In this document: positions 19,266 through 27,720 of the stretch, piece after piece
How the letters are laid out: each line of letters opens with the position of its first letter
Position numbering within the stretch: the stretch's first letter is position 1
Source of the DNA: Polyangia bacterium
GTDB lineage: Bacteria > Myxococcota_A > Polyangia > Polyangiales > Polyangiaceae
DNA: 64,000 bases
Reading direction: 5' to 3'
Assembly: GCA_030426145.1 (NCBI GenBank)
Contig: JAUHZF010000004.1
Location: 1-64,000 of the forward strand
Position numbers and translations under genes: made by a program
The notes under the pieces: model-generated
Database searches by the model: none
The model's input: the letters and a program-made list of their open reading frames with translations, nothing else
What the model was told of the DNA's origin: nothing

Positions 19266-20216
19266 TCAGGCGGCTTCTTCGGGAGGCTGCACGCTCCCGC
19301 GGAGGGAGCGCCGCGAGGCGCCACGGAGCTCGTTGGCGAGGAGCTCCCGCACCACGTCGGCCCGGCTGGGTTCGATGAGCGCGCGGCGGTGAACGACGTA
19401 GAGGGGCTGCGGAGCCACGAGATGCAACGGCAACCGAACGAGGTGCCCCTCGCCGCGATGGGCCTCCGCCACGGCATCCGGCAACACGGCCAACCAGCGA
19501 CCCGTCGCGCAAGCCTGCACCGCCAAGTGCAGCTGCGTGACGACCAAACCGACCTTTCGCTCGAGGTGCGGCGGCCAGTGGTCCACCACCCCAGGTGGCG
19601 GGCTCACCCAACCATGCTGAAGGGCCTCTTGGAGTCCGAGCTCCCGTTTGGTCTGGCTCTCGACGGCCAGGGCAAGCGGATGGCGGTCCCCCGCGTAGAC
19701 CCCCCAGCGCAGCTGGCCGATGAGGTGGACCGTGAGGTCGTCGTGCACGTGCGGCGCGTCGGTGAGGACGAGATCGAGCCGTCCGTCGAGTAGGCGCTGG
19801 GTGTGCTCCCCGTTGGGTACGCTGCTCACCTGGGGAATGAGCTCCGGGTGCGCATCGGCGAGTTGTTCGAGGGCGGGAAGCACGAAGATGCTGGCGTAGG
19901 GCCCCGGAGCAGAAATCCGGAACGGCCCCGCCATGCCGGGCTCGAGCAGCGCATGAAGGCCATCGTCGACCCGACGCATCGCGTCCCGCACCGCTCCCAA
20001 GAGTCTTCGGCCCGCGGGACTGAGGACGAGGTGTCGTCCCTCTCGCTCGAAAAGCTGGGCTTCGACCTGCTCCTCGAGTTGTTTTACCGCACGAGAGAGC
20101 GCAGAGGCACTCACGTGCGCCTGCTGCGAGGCCGACGGGAGGTGCTGCGTTTCGGCCACCGCCCGAAATGCGGGAAGCCAATTCCATACTTGGCTGACCC
20201 GACGCGCGTGATCCAT
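19266..20216 (-). CDS. LysR-family transcriptional regulator
   Basis: A 316-residue LTTR. The N-terminal winged HTH (AFRAVAETQHLPSASQQAHVSASALSRAVKQLEEQ) is followed by the periplasmic-binding-protein-like effector domain from about residue 90. ATG 20216 has a strong GAGGAGA site 4 nt upstream; the longer ORF to 20276 is not needed. Divergent from the secreted serine protease, a classic LTTR arrangement, so the protease is a candidate target (inference). Confidence 0.92.
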   Translation of the reverse strand: MDHARRVSQVWNWLPAFRAVAETQHLPSASQQAHVSASALSRAVKQLEEQVEAQLFEREGRHLVLSPAGRRLLGAVRDAMRRVDDGLHALLEPGMAGPFRISAPGPYASIFVLPALEQLADAHPELIPQVSSVPNGEHTQRLLDGRLDLVLTDAPHVHDDLTVHLIGQLRWGVYAGDRHPLALAVESQTKRELGLQEALQHGWVSPPPGVVDHWPPHLERKVGLVVTQLHLAVQACATGRWLAVLPDAVAEAHRGEGHLVRLPLHLVAPQPLYVVHRRALIEPSRADVVRELLANELRGASRRSLRGSVQPPEEAA

Positions 20217-20522
20217 GTCGTCTCCTCGAAGGAGAGACCCTACTTCATCGCACCAAAGTGCGTCTCGATGGCTCATCGACGCCGCTTGGATTATCAGGCC
20301 GCCCCGGGGGCATCTTTCCGCCCTGGGAGCAATTCCGATGAAGGGCGTCTGCCCGCAACGGACAGTTTCGAGGAGGAGGGACGGCTTGGACCACGGCGGC
20401 GCACATCATTGCGTCCGCGCCATTCATCGTCGCGGATAACGCGATGGCTCGGATCGAAGTCGCCCGTTTAACTCCGGGGCGTCGCGATGGACCTGGGGGC
20501 CCCGCGACAGGAGGAGATGAAC
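20217..20522. promoter_or_regulatory. Divergent intergenic region, LysR gene / serine protease
   Basis: A 306-nt region with no credible gene. Near the LysR start, TCTCC-TCGAA-GGAGA (20221-20235) can fold so that the LysR ribosome site is paired. Just upstream, CGCAC-CAAA-GTGCG (20249-20262) is a candidate LTTR operator. On the other side AGGAGG at 20509-20514 serves the protease. No sigma-70 promoter is clear to me. Confidence 0.45.
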
Positions 20523-21566
20523 ATGTTTCGACGCTCGACGCCGCGTCGCGGGGTGACCTGCGCCCTGCTCACGATGACCCTGGCTGCCTGCTCCGTCGAC
20601 GGTGAGCAAGCGACCCAGTCGCTCGACGAGGCCCGCTCCGACATCGTCGGCGGCCAAACCACGTCCGCGCTCCCCGCTGTGGGTGCCCTCACCCGCTTCG
20701 GCAGTTCGTTCTGCACCGGCACCCTCATCGGTCCGCGCAAGGTCGTCACCGCCGCGCACTGCCTCGAAGGGGTCTCGGCGAGCTCCATCCGCTTCGCCAT
20801 CGGACCCAATGCGCGGAGCCCCGAAGCGTCGCTAGGGGTGGCATCGGTGACGCCACATCCGCAGTACAACCGCTTCTCGCTGACGAACGACATCGGCTTC
20901 ATCACCCTCGCTGAAGACGCTCCGGTCGCGCCGATGAAGACGCTGCCGAGCATGGACAGCTCGTTCGTGGGACGCACGTTGGTGTTCGTCGGCTATGGAG
21001 TGAGCAACGGGGTGTCGCAGACCGGCGGCGGGGTGAAGCGATTCGTCAACATGGCCATCTCGTCCGTGTCGGCCACCACGTTTCGCTACGACGATCCCAA
21101 CCGGAACACCTGCAATGGCGACTCCGGTGGTCCCGCCTTCGCACAGGTCGGCGGCGAGCTCCTCGTCGCCGGTGTCACCTCCTTCGGCGATGCCAACTGC
21201 CTGCAGTTCGGCGTCGACACCCGGGTGGACGCCTATGCCGACTTCCTCGGGGTGAGCCCCGAGACCGACCCCTGTCAGGGTGAGACCTTCGCCGGCCGCT
21301 GCGACGGCGACACCGTCATCTGGTGCGAAAACGACCAGGTCAACTCGACCGCCTGCGGCGACACCCAGCGCGTGTGCGGCTTCTCGGCCGAGCAGCAGTA
21401 CTTCGCGTGCCTCACCCCGCCGAACGATCCGTGTCAGGGCGAGACCTTCGAGGGCCGCTGCGACGGCAGCACCGTCGTCTATTGCGAGAACGACGAGGTG
21501 AAGCAGATCTCCTGCCCGGGGAGCTGCGGCTTCGACGCCGGGAACGGCTTCTTCAACTGCCTCTGA
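20523..21566 (+). CDS. Trypsin-fold (S1) serine protease lipoprotein with two Cys-rich repeats
   Basis: A 347-residue protein. Lipobox LAAC, activation-type sequence DIVGGQ, catalytic His in TAAHC, Asp in NDIGFITL and Ser in CNGDSGGP. The residue at the S1 specificity position is Asn by my alignment (RNTCNGDS), so trypsin-like Arg/Lys specificity is doubtful. The C-terminus carries two tandem repeats of about 45 residues (DPCQGETFAGRCDG and DPCQGETFEGRCDG, each with 5-6 Cys), likely a surface-binding module. ATG 20523 is 8 nt after AGGAGG; ATG 20517 is too close. Confidence 0.92.
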   Translation: MFRRSTPRRGVTCALLTMTLAACSVDGEQATQSLDEARSDIVGGQTTSALPAVGALTRFGSSFCTGTLIGPRKVVTAAHCLEGVSASSIRFAIGPNARSPEASLGVASVTPHPQYNRFSLTNDIGFITLAEDAPVAPMKTLPSMDSSFVGRTLVFVGYGVSNGVSQTGGGVKRFVNMAISSVSATTFRYDDPNRNTCNGDSGGPAFAQVGGELLVAGVTSFGDANCLQFGVDTRVDAYADFLGVSPETDPCQGETFAGRCDGDTVIWCENDQVNSTACGDTQRVCGFSAEQQYFACLTPPNDPCQGETFEGRCDGSTVVYCENDEVKQISCPGSCGFDAGNGFFNCL

Positions 21567-21573
21567 GCCGTGC

Positions 21574-22425
21574 TCAAGGTCGCGTGCGAAGGCCGAGGTG
21601 ATTGGCCACGGGTCGCTCGCGACCGAGCACGCGAGTATGGATCGGTCGGTTGACCGCCTCCACCCCGCGTTCCGTTCGAAGGGCCATCGTCGTCGAACCG
21701 CCACCGTCGAGGTTCAACGCATCGCGGCAGCCGAGCTCGACCAGGAAGTCGGCGAGCTCGGACAGCCGCATGCCGCCACTGAAGCCCGGCTGCCGACCGT
21801 CGACCACCACGAGCGTGAGGGACTGCGCCGTCCAGCAGACGGCCGTCCGGGGATGTTGCCACCGCCCTCGTGCGTCGATCGGCTGCCCATCGCGTAGCAT
21901 GCGCTTGCCCGAGATGGCGGCACAGGGCGCGCCACCCGGCGCGTCCCCCGCTTCACCATCGCACGAGAAGAAGAGGGTGTCGCCCGGCTGCCAGTCCCCG
22001 CCGTACGTGACCCCGTCACCAACGGCGAGGCCCTTCGGCCCCACGGGGTCACCTGCTCGGGGATAGAAGTCGAACGGGTGGTACGAATGCCACGGGGAGA
22101 AGAAGTCGCCATTGATGGCCACCTCCAGCTCTTCCGTCCGAGCGAAGTCCGTCGTCGTCTGGGCGCGCAGCGGGAGCTCGTCGTCCCCGACCGGCGGCGT
22201 GACGACGGGCACCGTTTGTCGAAGGTCGGCGTAGACGACGTGGGCCACGATGCGCCTGGGGTCATCGATGAGCCGCACCTCGTAGCGCATGCCCGCCGCG
22301 AGCGTCCGGGAAGCGGCATCGGGCCGCTCGGCATAACCCCATGCCGCGCCCGCGCCCCCGAGACTCATCACCACCACCAACGGCCGGTACCACCGCCCAA
22401 GGGTCGTCTTCGCCGCCGCGCGCAC
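21574..22425 (-). CDS. Phosphodiester glycosidase family (NAGPA/DUF2233) protein
   Basis: A 283-residue protein related to the uncovering enzyme of mannose-6-phosphate and bacterial exopolysaccharide-processing homologues. Family landmarks are AINGDFFSP, LAVGDGVTYGG, VVVDGRQPGFSGGMRLSELA and LNLDGGGSTTMAL. An N-terminal hydrophobic segment (PLVVVMSLGGAGAAWGYA) suggests export. The start is uncertain: GTG 22425 with AAGG upstream lies after the moaE stop, and a longer reading would run into moaE. Confidence 0.85.
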   Translation of the reverse strand: MRAAAKTTLGRWYRPLVVVMSLGGAGAAWGYAERPDAASRTLAAGMRYEVRLIDDPRRIVAHVVYADLRQTVPVVTPPVGDDELPLRAQTTTDFARTEELEVAINGDFFSPWHSYHPFDFYPRAGDPVGPKGLAVGDGVTYGGDWQPGDTLFFSCDGEAGDAPGGAPCAAISGKRMLRDGQPIDARGRWQHPRTAVCWTAQSLTLVVVDGRQPGFSGGMRLSELADFLVELGCRDALNLDGGGSTTMALRTERGVEAVNRPIHTRVLGRERPVANHLGLRTRP

Positions 22426-22522
22426 GCCGAGAACCTTAATACGTTCCCATGGGTTCGCTACACCTCGGCGCGGACACCACCAGCTGAGCCGTGAAGCGAC
22501 CGGGTGAAGCCAATGACTCGCC

Positions 22523-22987
22523 CTACGACCCCTCCGTCGGGGTGTCGCCCGAGCCCTCGGGTCCGATGCGTGCGTCTTTCCAACCCACCCAATGGGGACC
22601 GCCATCGCCGTGCTCTCGTTTCCAGATGGGGACACGGGCTTTCACCCGATCGATGAGCTCGCGACAGGCGAGGAAGGCCTCCGCGCGATGAGCAGAGCTG
22701 GCCGCGCAGACGACGGCCGCGTCCCCGACGTCGAGCACACCGACGCGATGGAGACAAGCGACCTTCACGCCTTCGATCTCGGCTTCGATCTCGGCCGCGA
22801 TGTCGGCCATCTCCTTGTTCGCCATGGTCTCGTAGCAGTGATAGTCGAGCTTGGTGACGCCGAGCCCTTCGTTGTGGTTGCGCACCACGCCGAGGAAGCT
22901 GGCCACGGCTCCCGCCTCGGGACGCTCGACCGCGTTCATCACCTCTTCGAGCGACAGCGGCGTCTGACGAATCCCCGTCAAGCTCAT
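22523..22987 (-). CDS. moaE: Molybdopterin synthase catalytic subunit
   Basis: A 154-residue subunit that, with thiocarboxylated MoaD, adds the dithiolene sulfurs to cPMP in molybdopterin synthesis. Landmarks: GAVASFLGVVRNHNEG, LDYHCYETMA, HRVGVLDVGDAAV, SAHRAEAF and VPIWKREH with the catalytic-region lysine. The ATG overlaps the stop of the upstream NarM-MoaC gene (ATGA), the last gene of a three-gene moa operon. The tail after GPHWVGW is slightly extended. Confidence 0.95.
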   Translation of the reverse strand: MSLTGIRQTPLSLEEVMNAVERPEAGAVASFLGVVRNHNEGLGVTKLDYHCYETMANKEMADIAAEIEAEIEGVKVACLHRVGVLDVGDAAVVCAASSAHRAEAFLACRELIDRVKARVPIWKREHGDGGPHWVGWKDARIGPEGSGDTPTEGS

Positions 22988-23847
22988 CGTGGTGGCTCCT
23001 CTCGTACGAAGCGCCCGCTCTTGCCCCCCGTCTTCTCGAGCAACACCACTTCCTCGACGACCATGTCTCGCTCGACGGCCTTGAGCATGTCGTAGATGGT
23101 GAGGGCCGAGATGCTCGCGGCCACCATGGCCTCCATCTCCACCCCCGTACGGTCTCGCGCTTCGGTGCGCGCCACCACGGTGACGAGGCCCGCCTCGGCG
23201 TCGACGTCGAAGCTCACCTTGGCTTTGGTGAGCGCGATTCCGTGGCAGAGCGGGATGAGCTCCGGTGTGCGCTTGCTCGCCATGATCCCAGCCAAGCGCG
23301 CGGTCGCGAGCACGTCCCCCTTGGGCCCGCTGTGATCGCGCACCATGGCGGCCGTGTGCGGTCGCATGCGAACGCGAGCCTGGGCCACCGCGACGCGATG
23401 GGTGATCGCCTTCTCCCCCACGTCGACCATGCGGGCGGCGCCGGTCTCGTCGAGATGGGTGAGAGAACCGCATATCTCCTGCCGCGCTTCGCTGAAGCGC
23501 CGCCGATCCCCCCGCTTGACGAGGTGAGCGAGCGCAAACCGGGCGAGGCTGTCGAGCCCCGGCCACGCGTCCGCGAGCGTGGGATCGGGAGGCTCGGCGA
23601 GACGACTGAAGTCGTCGGCATCGATGGGCTCCGCGGCGGGGTCGGCGCCCGCGGCAGCGGCACGGACCGCGCCGAGATCCGGTGACGCCAAGCCGCCCTG
23701 CTCGACCAGCGCGCGACGCTGCTCGAGAGGAAGCCCTTGCCAGGCGCGAAGTCCGAGCTTCAGCCCGACCGCATCGAGGGCGCGGCGGGCCGCCAAGGGC
23801 AGCAGGGGCAGGCTCTCGTCGATGCCTTCGAAACGGTAGATCCGCAT
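22984..23847 (-). CDS. moaC: NarM-like domain fused to cyclic pyranopterin monophosphate synthase MoaC
   Basis: A 287-residue fusion. Residues 1 to about 120 match the nitrate reductase-associated family ([43 protein letters not shown]). Residues about 128-287 are MoaC ([52 protein letters not shown]), which builds cPMP with MoaA. The stop overlaps moaE and the start lies 2 nt after moaD, so the operon is moaD, this gene, moaE. In cyanobacteria NarM is needed for nitrate reductase, a Mo enzyme, so the fusion links NarM to cofactor supply (inference). Confidence 0.92.
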   Translation of the reverse strand: MRIYRFEGIDESLPLLPLAARRALDAVGLKLGLRAWQGLPLEQRRALVEQGGLASPDLGAVRAAAAGADPAAEPIDADDFSRLAEPPDPTLADAWPGLDSLARFALAHLVKRGDRRRFSEARQEICGSLTHLDETGAARMVDVGEKAITHRVAVAQARVRMRPHTAAMVRDHSGPKGDVLATARLAGIMASKRTPELIPLCHGIALTKAKVSFDVDAEAGLVTVVARTEARDRTGVEMEAMVAASISALTIYDMLKAVERDMVVEEVVLLEKTGGKSGRFVREEPPR

Positions 23848-23849
23848 GC

Positions 23850-24104
23850 TCAACCTCCCGCCACCGGGGGAATGAGCGCGACCTCGTCGCCCCCCTTCAC
23901 CGAGGTCTCGTCGTCGGCGTACTCCCCGTTGACGGCGAGCTTGATCTGCGGCCGATGGGGCGTGAGGGCGGGGTGGAGGGCGCAGATGGCGTCCATGAGC
24001 TGGCGCGCAGAGCACGGAGACGTGGGCAGCTCGACCTCCACCGAGGAGGCACCCACCACGTCGCGCGCCCCTGCGAAGGTGAGCACGGTGACCGATGCGG
24101 ACAT
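23850..24104 (-). CDS. moaD: Molybdopterin synthase sulfur-carrier subunit
   Basis: An 84-residue ubiquitin-fold protein ending in the obligatory Gly-Gly (PPVAGG), which is thiocarboxylated to feed sulfur to MoaE. ALVNGEYA-like and DEVALIPPV segments match MoaD. It is the first gene of the moa operon. No moaA, moaB, mogA or moeA is in the window. Confidence 0.93.
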   Translation of the reverse strand: MSASVTVLTFAGARDVVGASSVEVELPTSPCSARQLMDAICALHPALTPHRPQIKLAVNGEYADDETSVKGGDEVALIPPVAGG

Positions 24105-24363
24105 GTCCGGGCGACGCTAGCAGCACTCGCCGCCCCGCGCCTCCACGACCTCCTTCGCTTCCTCGGATGGGTCATGACACCGATGCCCGGGCCTGCGACA
24201 CGGCCTCCGCACACGCGTCGCTCGCCGGCTTCGCGCCGGCCAACTACGACGACCCACCCCACTTCTCCCGTCGAGAGCGGCGTTTCGACGTCGTCAGCAC
24301 GATACCGGCGTCATCGAACCGATGGACGCGTCTTGGCACGCGGGGTGCTGATGAAGGGGACCG

Positions 24364-26100
24364 ATGAAGTCGCTTCCCTTCTTCGCGCTCGCTCTGGTCG
24401 GGCTCTCCGGTTGCCACGAGCTCCAGGATGTTCTCGACGTCGTTTCGCCGCGTCCGGTCTCCCTCGAGCACAAGCCCGCCACCACCGGCGGGGCCCTTCA
24501 CGTGACCGCCGACGACCGCTTCGTCATCATGGCCGACCCCAACGTCGACGTGCTCACCGTGGCCGACGTGAGCACCGACGAAATCGTGGCCGAGGTCCCC
24601 CTTCCCCCGAGCTCGGAACCCGCCCGGATCGTCGACGGGACCGACGGGCGCATCCACGTGGTCCTGCGTGGCCGCGGTCGGCTGGCCACCGTCTCCCTCC
24701 CCGAGGGTGACGTGGTCGAGCGCGAGGTCTGTCCCGAGCCGAGAGGCTTGGCGCGTGACGACGAGCGCATCCTCGTCGCCTGCGTCGGCGGTGACGTCGT
24801 GGTCCTCGACGCCTCGCCGGAGGTGGCCGAGCCGCTTGCGCGATGGCGGGTCGAGCCCGACCTACGCGACGTCGTCATCGTCGACGGCGAGGTCTTCGTC
24901 ACCACGTTCCGAAAGCCCGCGCTGCTGCGGCTCGATGAAGCTGGCGCCGTCGTCGAACGCTTCGAGCCCCAGCTCGACACCGTCGCTATGGGCCCCGCTT
25001 CCCCCACCGTCGCCTGGCGCACCCGCGTGCTGCCCGACGGCAGGGTCGCCATGCTGCATCAGCTCAGCTTCTCGGGCGACCTCGGCGGGGGAGATGTGCC
25101 CGAGGCCGGTCAGCCGCGTGTCTACTACGGCGGTCCCGACTTCTGTGGCGGCGGCGTCGTCGACCATGCGCTCACCTTCTTCGACGTGAGCAAAGCCGGC
25201 GAGATGGCCGTCGATGCAGAGATGAGGGTCACCGGGCTCGTGCTCGCCGTCGACTTCGACGTGAGCCTCGATGGGCAGCTCACCGTCGTGAGCAGCAACG
25301 GACACCTCCTCACCAGCGTCTCGGCCGTCGGCGAGGGCCAGCCCGCGTGCGGTAGTCCTTTCCTGCCGGCGACGTCGGTCGCCTACGACGCCTCGGGCCG
25401 CGCCTACTACGTCGACGAGCTCGGCTTGAACCGCACCGGCGTCGAGGGAGAGCCCGGCCTCCAACTGGTGACCCGGGTCGCCCCCGACAACACCGGCCAC
25501 CGGATCTTCCACCAGAGCTCCGCCGGCGCCCCCATCGCCTGTGCCTCGTGCCATCCAGAAGGCCGCGACGACGGCCACGTCTGGATGTTCGCCCGGGGTC
25601 CGCGCCGTACCCATGCCCTGCTCGGTTCCACGGCTGGCACCGCCCCCTACCATTGGGAAGGCGACATCCATTCTTTCTCCGCCCTCATGGACGAGGTCTA
25701 CACCGAGCGCATGCGCGGCCGGCGACTCTCCGATGCCGAGATGGCCGCCGTAGAGCATTGGATGACCAAGACGCTCCGACCGCTTCGCGTCGCTCGAGCG
25801 GCCGACACCAACGCCGTCGCCCGCGGACGTACGCTCTACGAAGACGACGTCGTAGGCTGCGCGAGCTGCCACGAAGGCCGTGGCCTCACCCTCAGCTACG
25901 ACGTTGGCACCGGTGGCACGTTCCAGCCCCCACCGCTCTTCGGCCTTCGATTGCGCACACCACTGATGCACGACGGCTGCGCCGACTCGATTCGAGGTCG
26001 CTTCTCGACCGACTGTGGCGGGGGCGACCAACACGGCAAGACCTCGCACCTCACCGAAGACGAGCTCGGCGACCTCCTGGCGTATCTCGAAAGCCTCTGA
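24364..26100 (+). CDS. Dihaem cytochrome c lipoprotein with beta-propeller N-terminus
   Basis: A 578-residue exported lipoprotein (LVGLSGC). Residues about 40-370 read like a beta-propeller (repeated hydrophobic strands with GR and DG turns). Two haem c sites follow, CASCHPEG near 396 and CASCHEGRG near 500, in the order of MauG/cytochrome c peroxidase-like proteins. The C-terminal helix (TEDELGDLLAYLESL) is cytochrome-like. Electron transfer or peroxidase function in the periplasm or at the outer membrane is inferred. ATG 24364 follows AGGGG. Confidence 0.82.
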   Translation: MKSLPFFALALVGLSGCHELQDVLDVVSPRPVSLEHKPATTGGALHVTADDRFVIMADPNVDVLTVADVSTDEIVAEVPLPPSSEPARIVDGTDGRIHVVLRGRGRLATVSLPEGDVVEREVCPEPRGLARDDERILVACVGGDVVVLDASPEVAEPLARWRVEPDLRDVVIVDGEVFVTTFRKPALLRLDEAGAVVERFEPQLDTVAMGPASPTVAWRTRVLPDGRVAMLHQLSFSGDLGGGDVPEAGQPRVYYGGPDFCGGGVVDHALTFFDVSKAGEMAVDAEMRVTGLVLAVDFDVSLDGQLTVVSSNGHLLTSVSAVGEGQPACGSPFLPATSVAYDASGRAYYVDELGLNRTGVEGEPGLQLVTRVAPDNTGHRIFHQSSAGAPIACASCHPEGRDDGHVWMFARGPRRTHALLGSTAGTAPYHWEGDIHSFSALMDEVYTERMRGRRLSDAEMAAVEHWMTKTLRPLRVARAADTNAVARGRTLYEDDVVGCASCHEGRGLTLSYDVGTGGTFQPPPLFGLRLRTPLMHDGCADSIRGRFSTDCGGGDQHGKTSHLTEDELGDLLAYLESL

Positions 26101-26190
26101 CGGTCGCGAGACGCGTGCCCACACTGCCCTCCTACGCCCGTGTGACCCATGAACACGCGATCGCACTGCGGTCGTGCTAGGTCTCGGGCC

Positions 26191-27720
26191 GTGAGCGCAC
26201 CGAAGGGCAAAGACCTCGTCGACGCGGTGACCTCGATGAGCGAGCTCCTCGAGGCGATCGCGGATGAGTACGACGTGCTCGCCGATGTGCCCTTCGAGCT
26301 GCGGCAGCGCTTCACCATCGCCGCTGGTCGCGTAGCGAGGCCCGGGCCGTGGGCGAAACGCGCCCTCACGCAGGAAGCCAAGCGCCGACGGGAAGAGGAG
26401 CGAAAGGCGAAGGATACAGCCAAGCTCGAGGCGACCGGGATTCGACAGAGCCGCCGAGCGAGCAGCTTCACCCCGTGGCAGCATGGTGCCATCACCGACC
26501 GCCGAGGCCACCAGGGCACCAAGCCCAACGTGCTCGCCGAAGCCACGACAGCGCCGAAGGCTTTGCCCGAGTCGGAGGGCGAGACGCTCTCGGAGCCCAT
26601 CCACTGCTACATCTGCAAGGCGAAGTTCTCGCGACTGCACTTCTTCTACGACGCGCTGTGCCCGTCGTGTGCCACCCTCAATTGGGAGAAGCGCACGCCG
26701 GAGGCCGACCTGCGGGGTCGCGTCGCGCTCATCACCGGGGCGCGGGTGAAGATCGGCTACTACGCCGCGCTCATGCTCCTACGCGCGGGCGCCCGGGTGG
26801 TGGTCGCAACACGGTTCCCTCACGATGCCGCGGCACGCTACGCAGCGGAAGCCGACTTCGAAGACTGGGCGGATCGTCTCGAGCTCTTCGGGCTCGACCT
26901 GCGCCACACCCCGAGCGTCGAGCGCTTCGCCGCCTTCTCGAGCCGCCACCTCGATCGGCTCGACTTCATCATCAACAACGCGTGTCAGACCGTGCGCCGC
27001 CCGGCGGGGTTCTACGACCACCTGCTCGAGGGCGAAACGACCGGCGTCGACGGGCCGGCCAAGCCTCTGCTCAGCGCCTTCGAAGCGATGCAGGCTGAAG
27101 CGCCCTCGCCCCACCTGCACGATGCTGCGGCCATGACCCAGGTCCCCTTGCTGGGCGAAGACCGCGGGCGTGACCTCGCCCTCTTCCCCGCGGGACAGCT
27201 CGACGCCGACGGGCAGCAAGTCGACCGCCGCCAGGTCAACAGCTGGCGGCTCGGTCTCGCCGACGTCTCTGCCGTCGAGCTCCTCGAGGTGCAGCTCGTC
27301 AATGCCGTGGCGCCATTCATCCTCAACGCGCGGCTCAAGCCGTTGATGCTGCGTCACCCCGATCGCGACCGACACATCGTGAACGTCTCCGCCATGGAGG
27401 GGCAGTTCTCACGTCGACTCAAGACCGACCGTCATCCACACACCAACATGGCCAAAGCGGCGCTGAACATGATGACGCGAACCTCCGCCGCCGACTACGT
27501 GCGCGACGGCATCCACATGAACAGCGTCGACACGGGCTGGGTGACGGACGAAGACCCCATTGCGCTCGCCGAACGAAAGACGCGCGACCATGGGTTCTCG
27601 CCTCCACTCGACGTGGTCGATGGTGCGGCCCGCATCGTGGACCCGATCTTCACTGGGATGAGAACCGGAAAGCACATGTGGGGTGCTTTCCTCAAAGACT
27701 ACCAACCCACGGACTGGTGA
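26191..27720 (+). CDS. Zinc-ribbon short-chain dehydrogenase/reductase, atypical active site
   Basis: A 509-residue protein. A charged N-terminal region of about 150 residues precedes a CYIC-CPSC zinc ribbon (residues near 147-170), then an SDR Rossmann domain (LITGARVKIGYYAALMLLRAGARVVVATR; NNAC). The usual YxxxK is TNMAK here, so the catalytic Tyr appears missing while Lys and the following AALNMM are kept; an upstream Ser (VSAMEG) is present. Either a changed chemistry or a nucleotide-binding role is possible. Start chosen at GTG 26191; ATG 26149 would add 14 unlikely residues. Stop overlaps the next gene. Confidence 0.78.
   Translation: MSAPKGKDLVDAVTSMSELLEAIADEYDVLADVPFELRQRFTIAAGRVARPGPWAKRALTQEAKRRREEERKAKDTAKLEATGIRQSRRASSFTPWQHGAITDRRGHQGTKPNVLAEATTAPKALPESEGETLSEPIHCYICKAKFSRLHFFYDALCPSCATLNWEKRTPEADLRGRVALITGARVKIGYYAALMLLRAGARVVVATRFPHDAAARYAAEADFEDWADRLELFGLDLRHTPSVERFAAFSSRHLDRLDFIINNACQTVRRPAGFYDHLLEGETTGVDGPAKPLLSAFEAMQAEAPSPHLHDAAAMTQVPLLGEDRGRDLALFPAGQLDADGQQVDRRQVNSWRLGLADVSAVELLEVQLVNAVAPFILNARLKPLMLRHPDRDRHIVNVSAMEGQFSRRLKTDRHPHTNMAKAALNMMTRTSAADYVRDGIHMNSVDTGWVTDEDPIALAERKTRDHGFSPPLDVVDGAARIVDPIFTGMRTGKHMWGAFLKDYQPTDW

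Noticed and set aside
24862-26640. 592-residue minus-strand ORF opposite the dihaem lipoprotein
   Set aside because: GC-rich antisense shadow. The plus strand has haem c motifs and a lipobox; the minus product has no recognisable domain.
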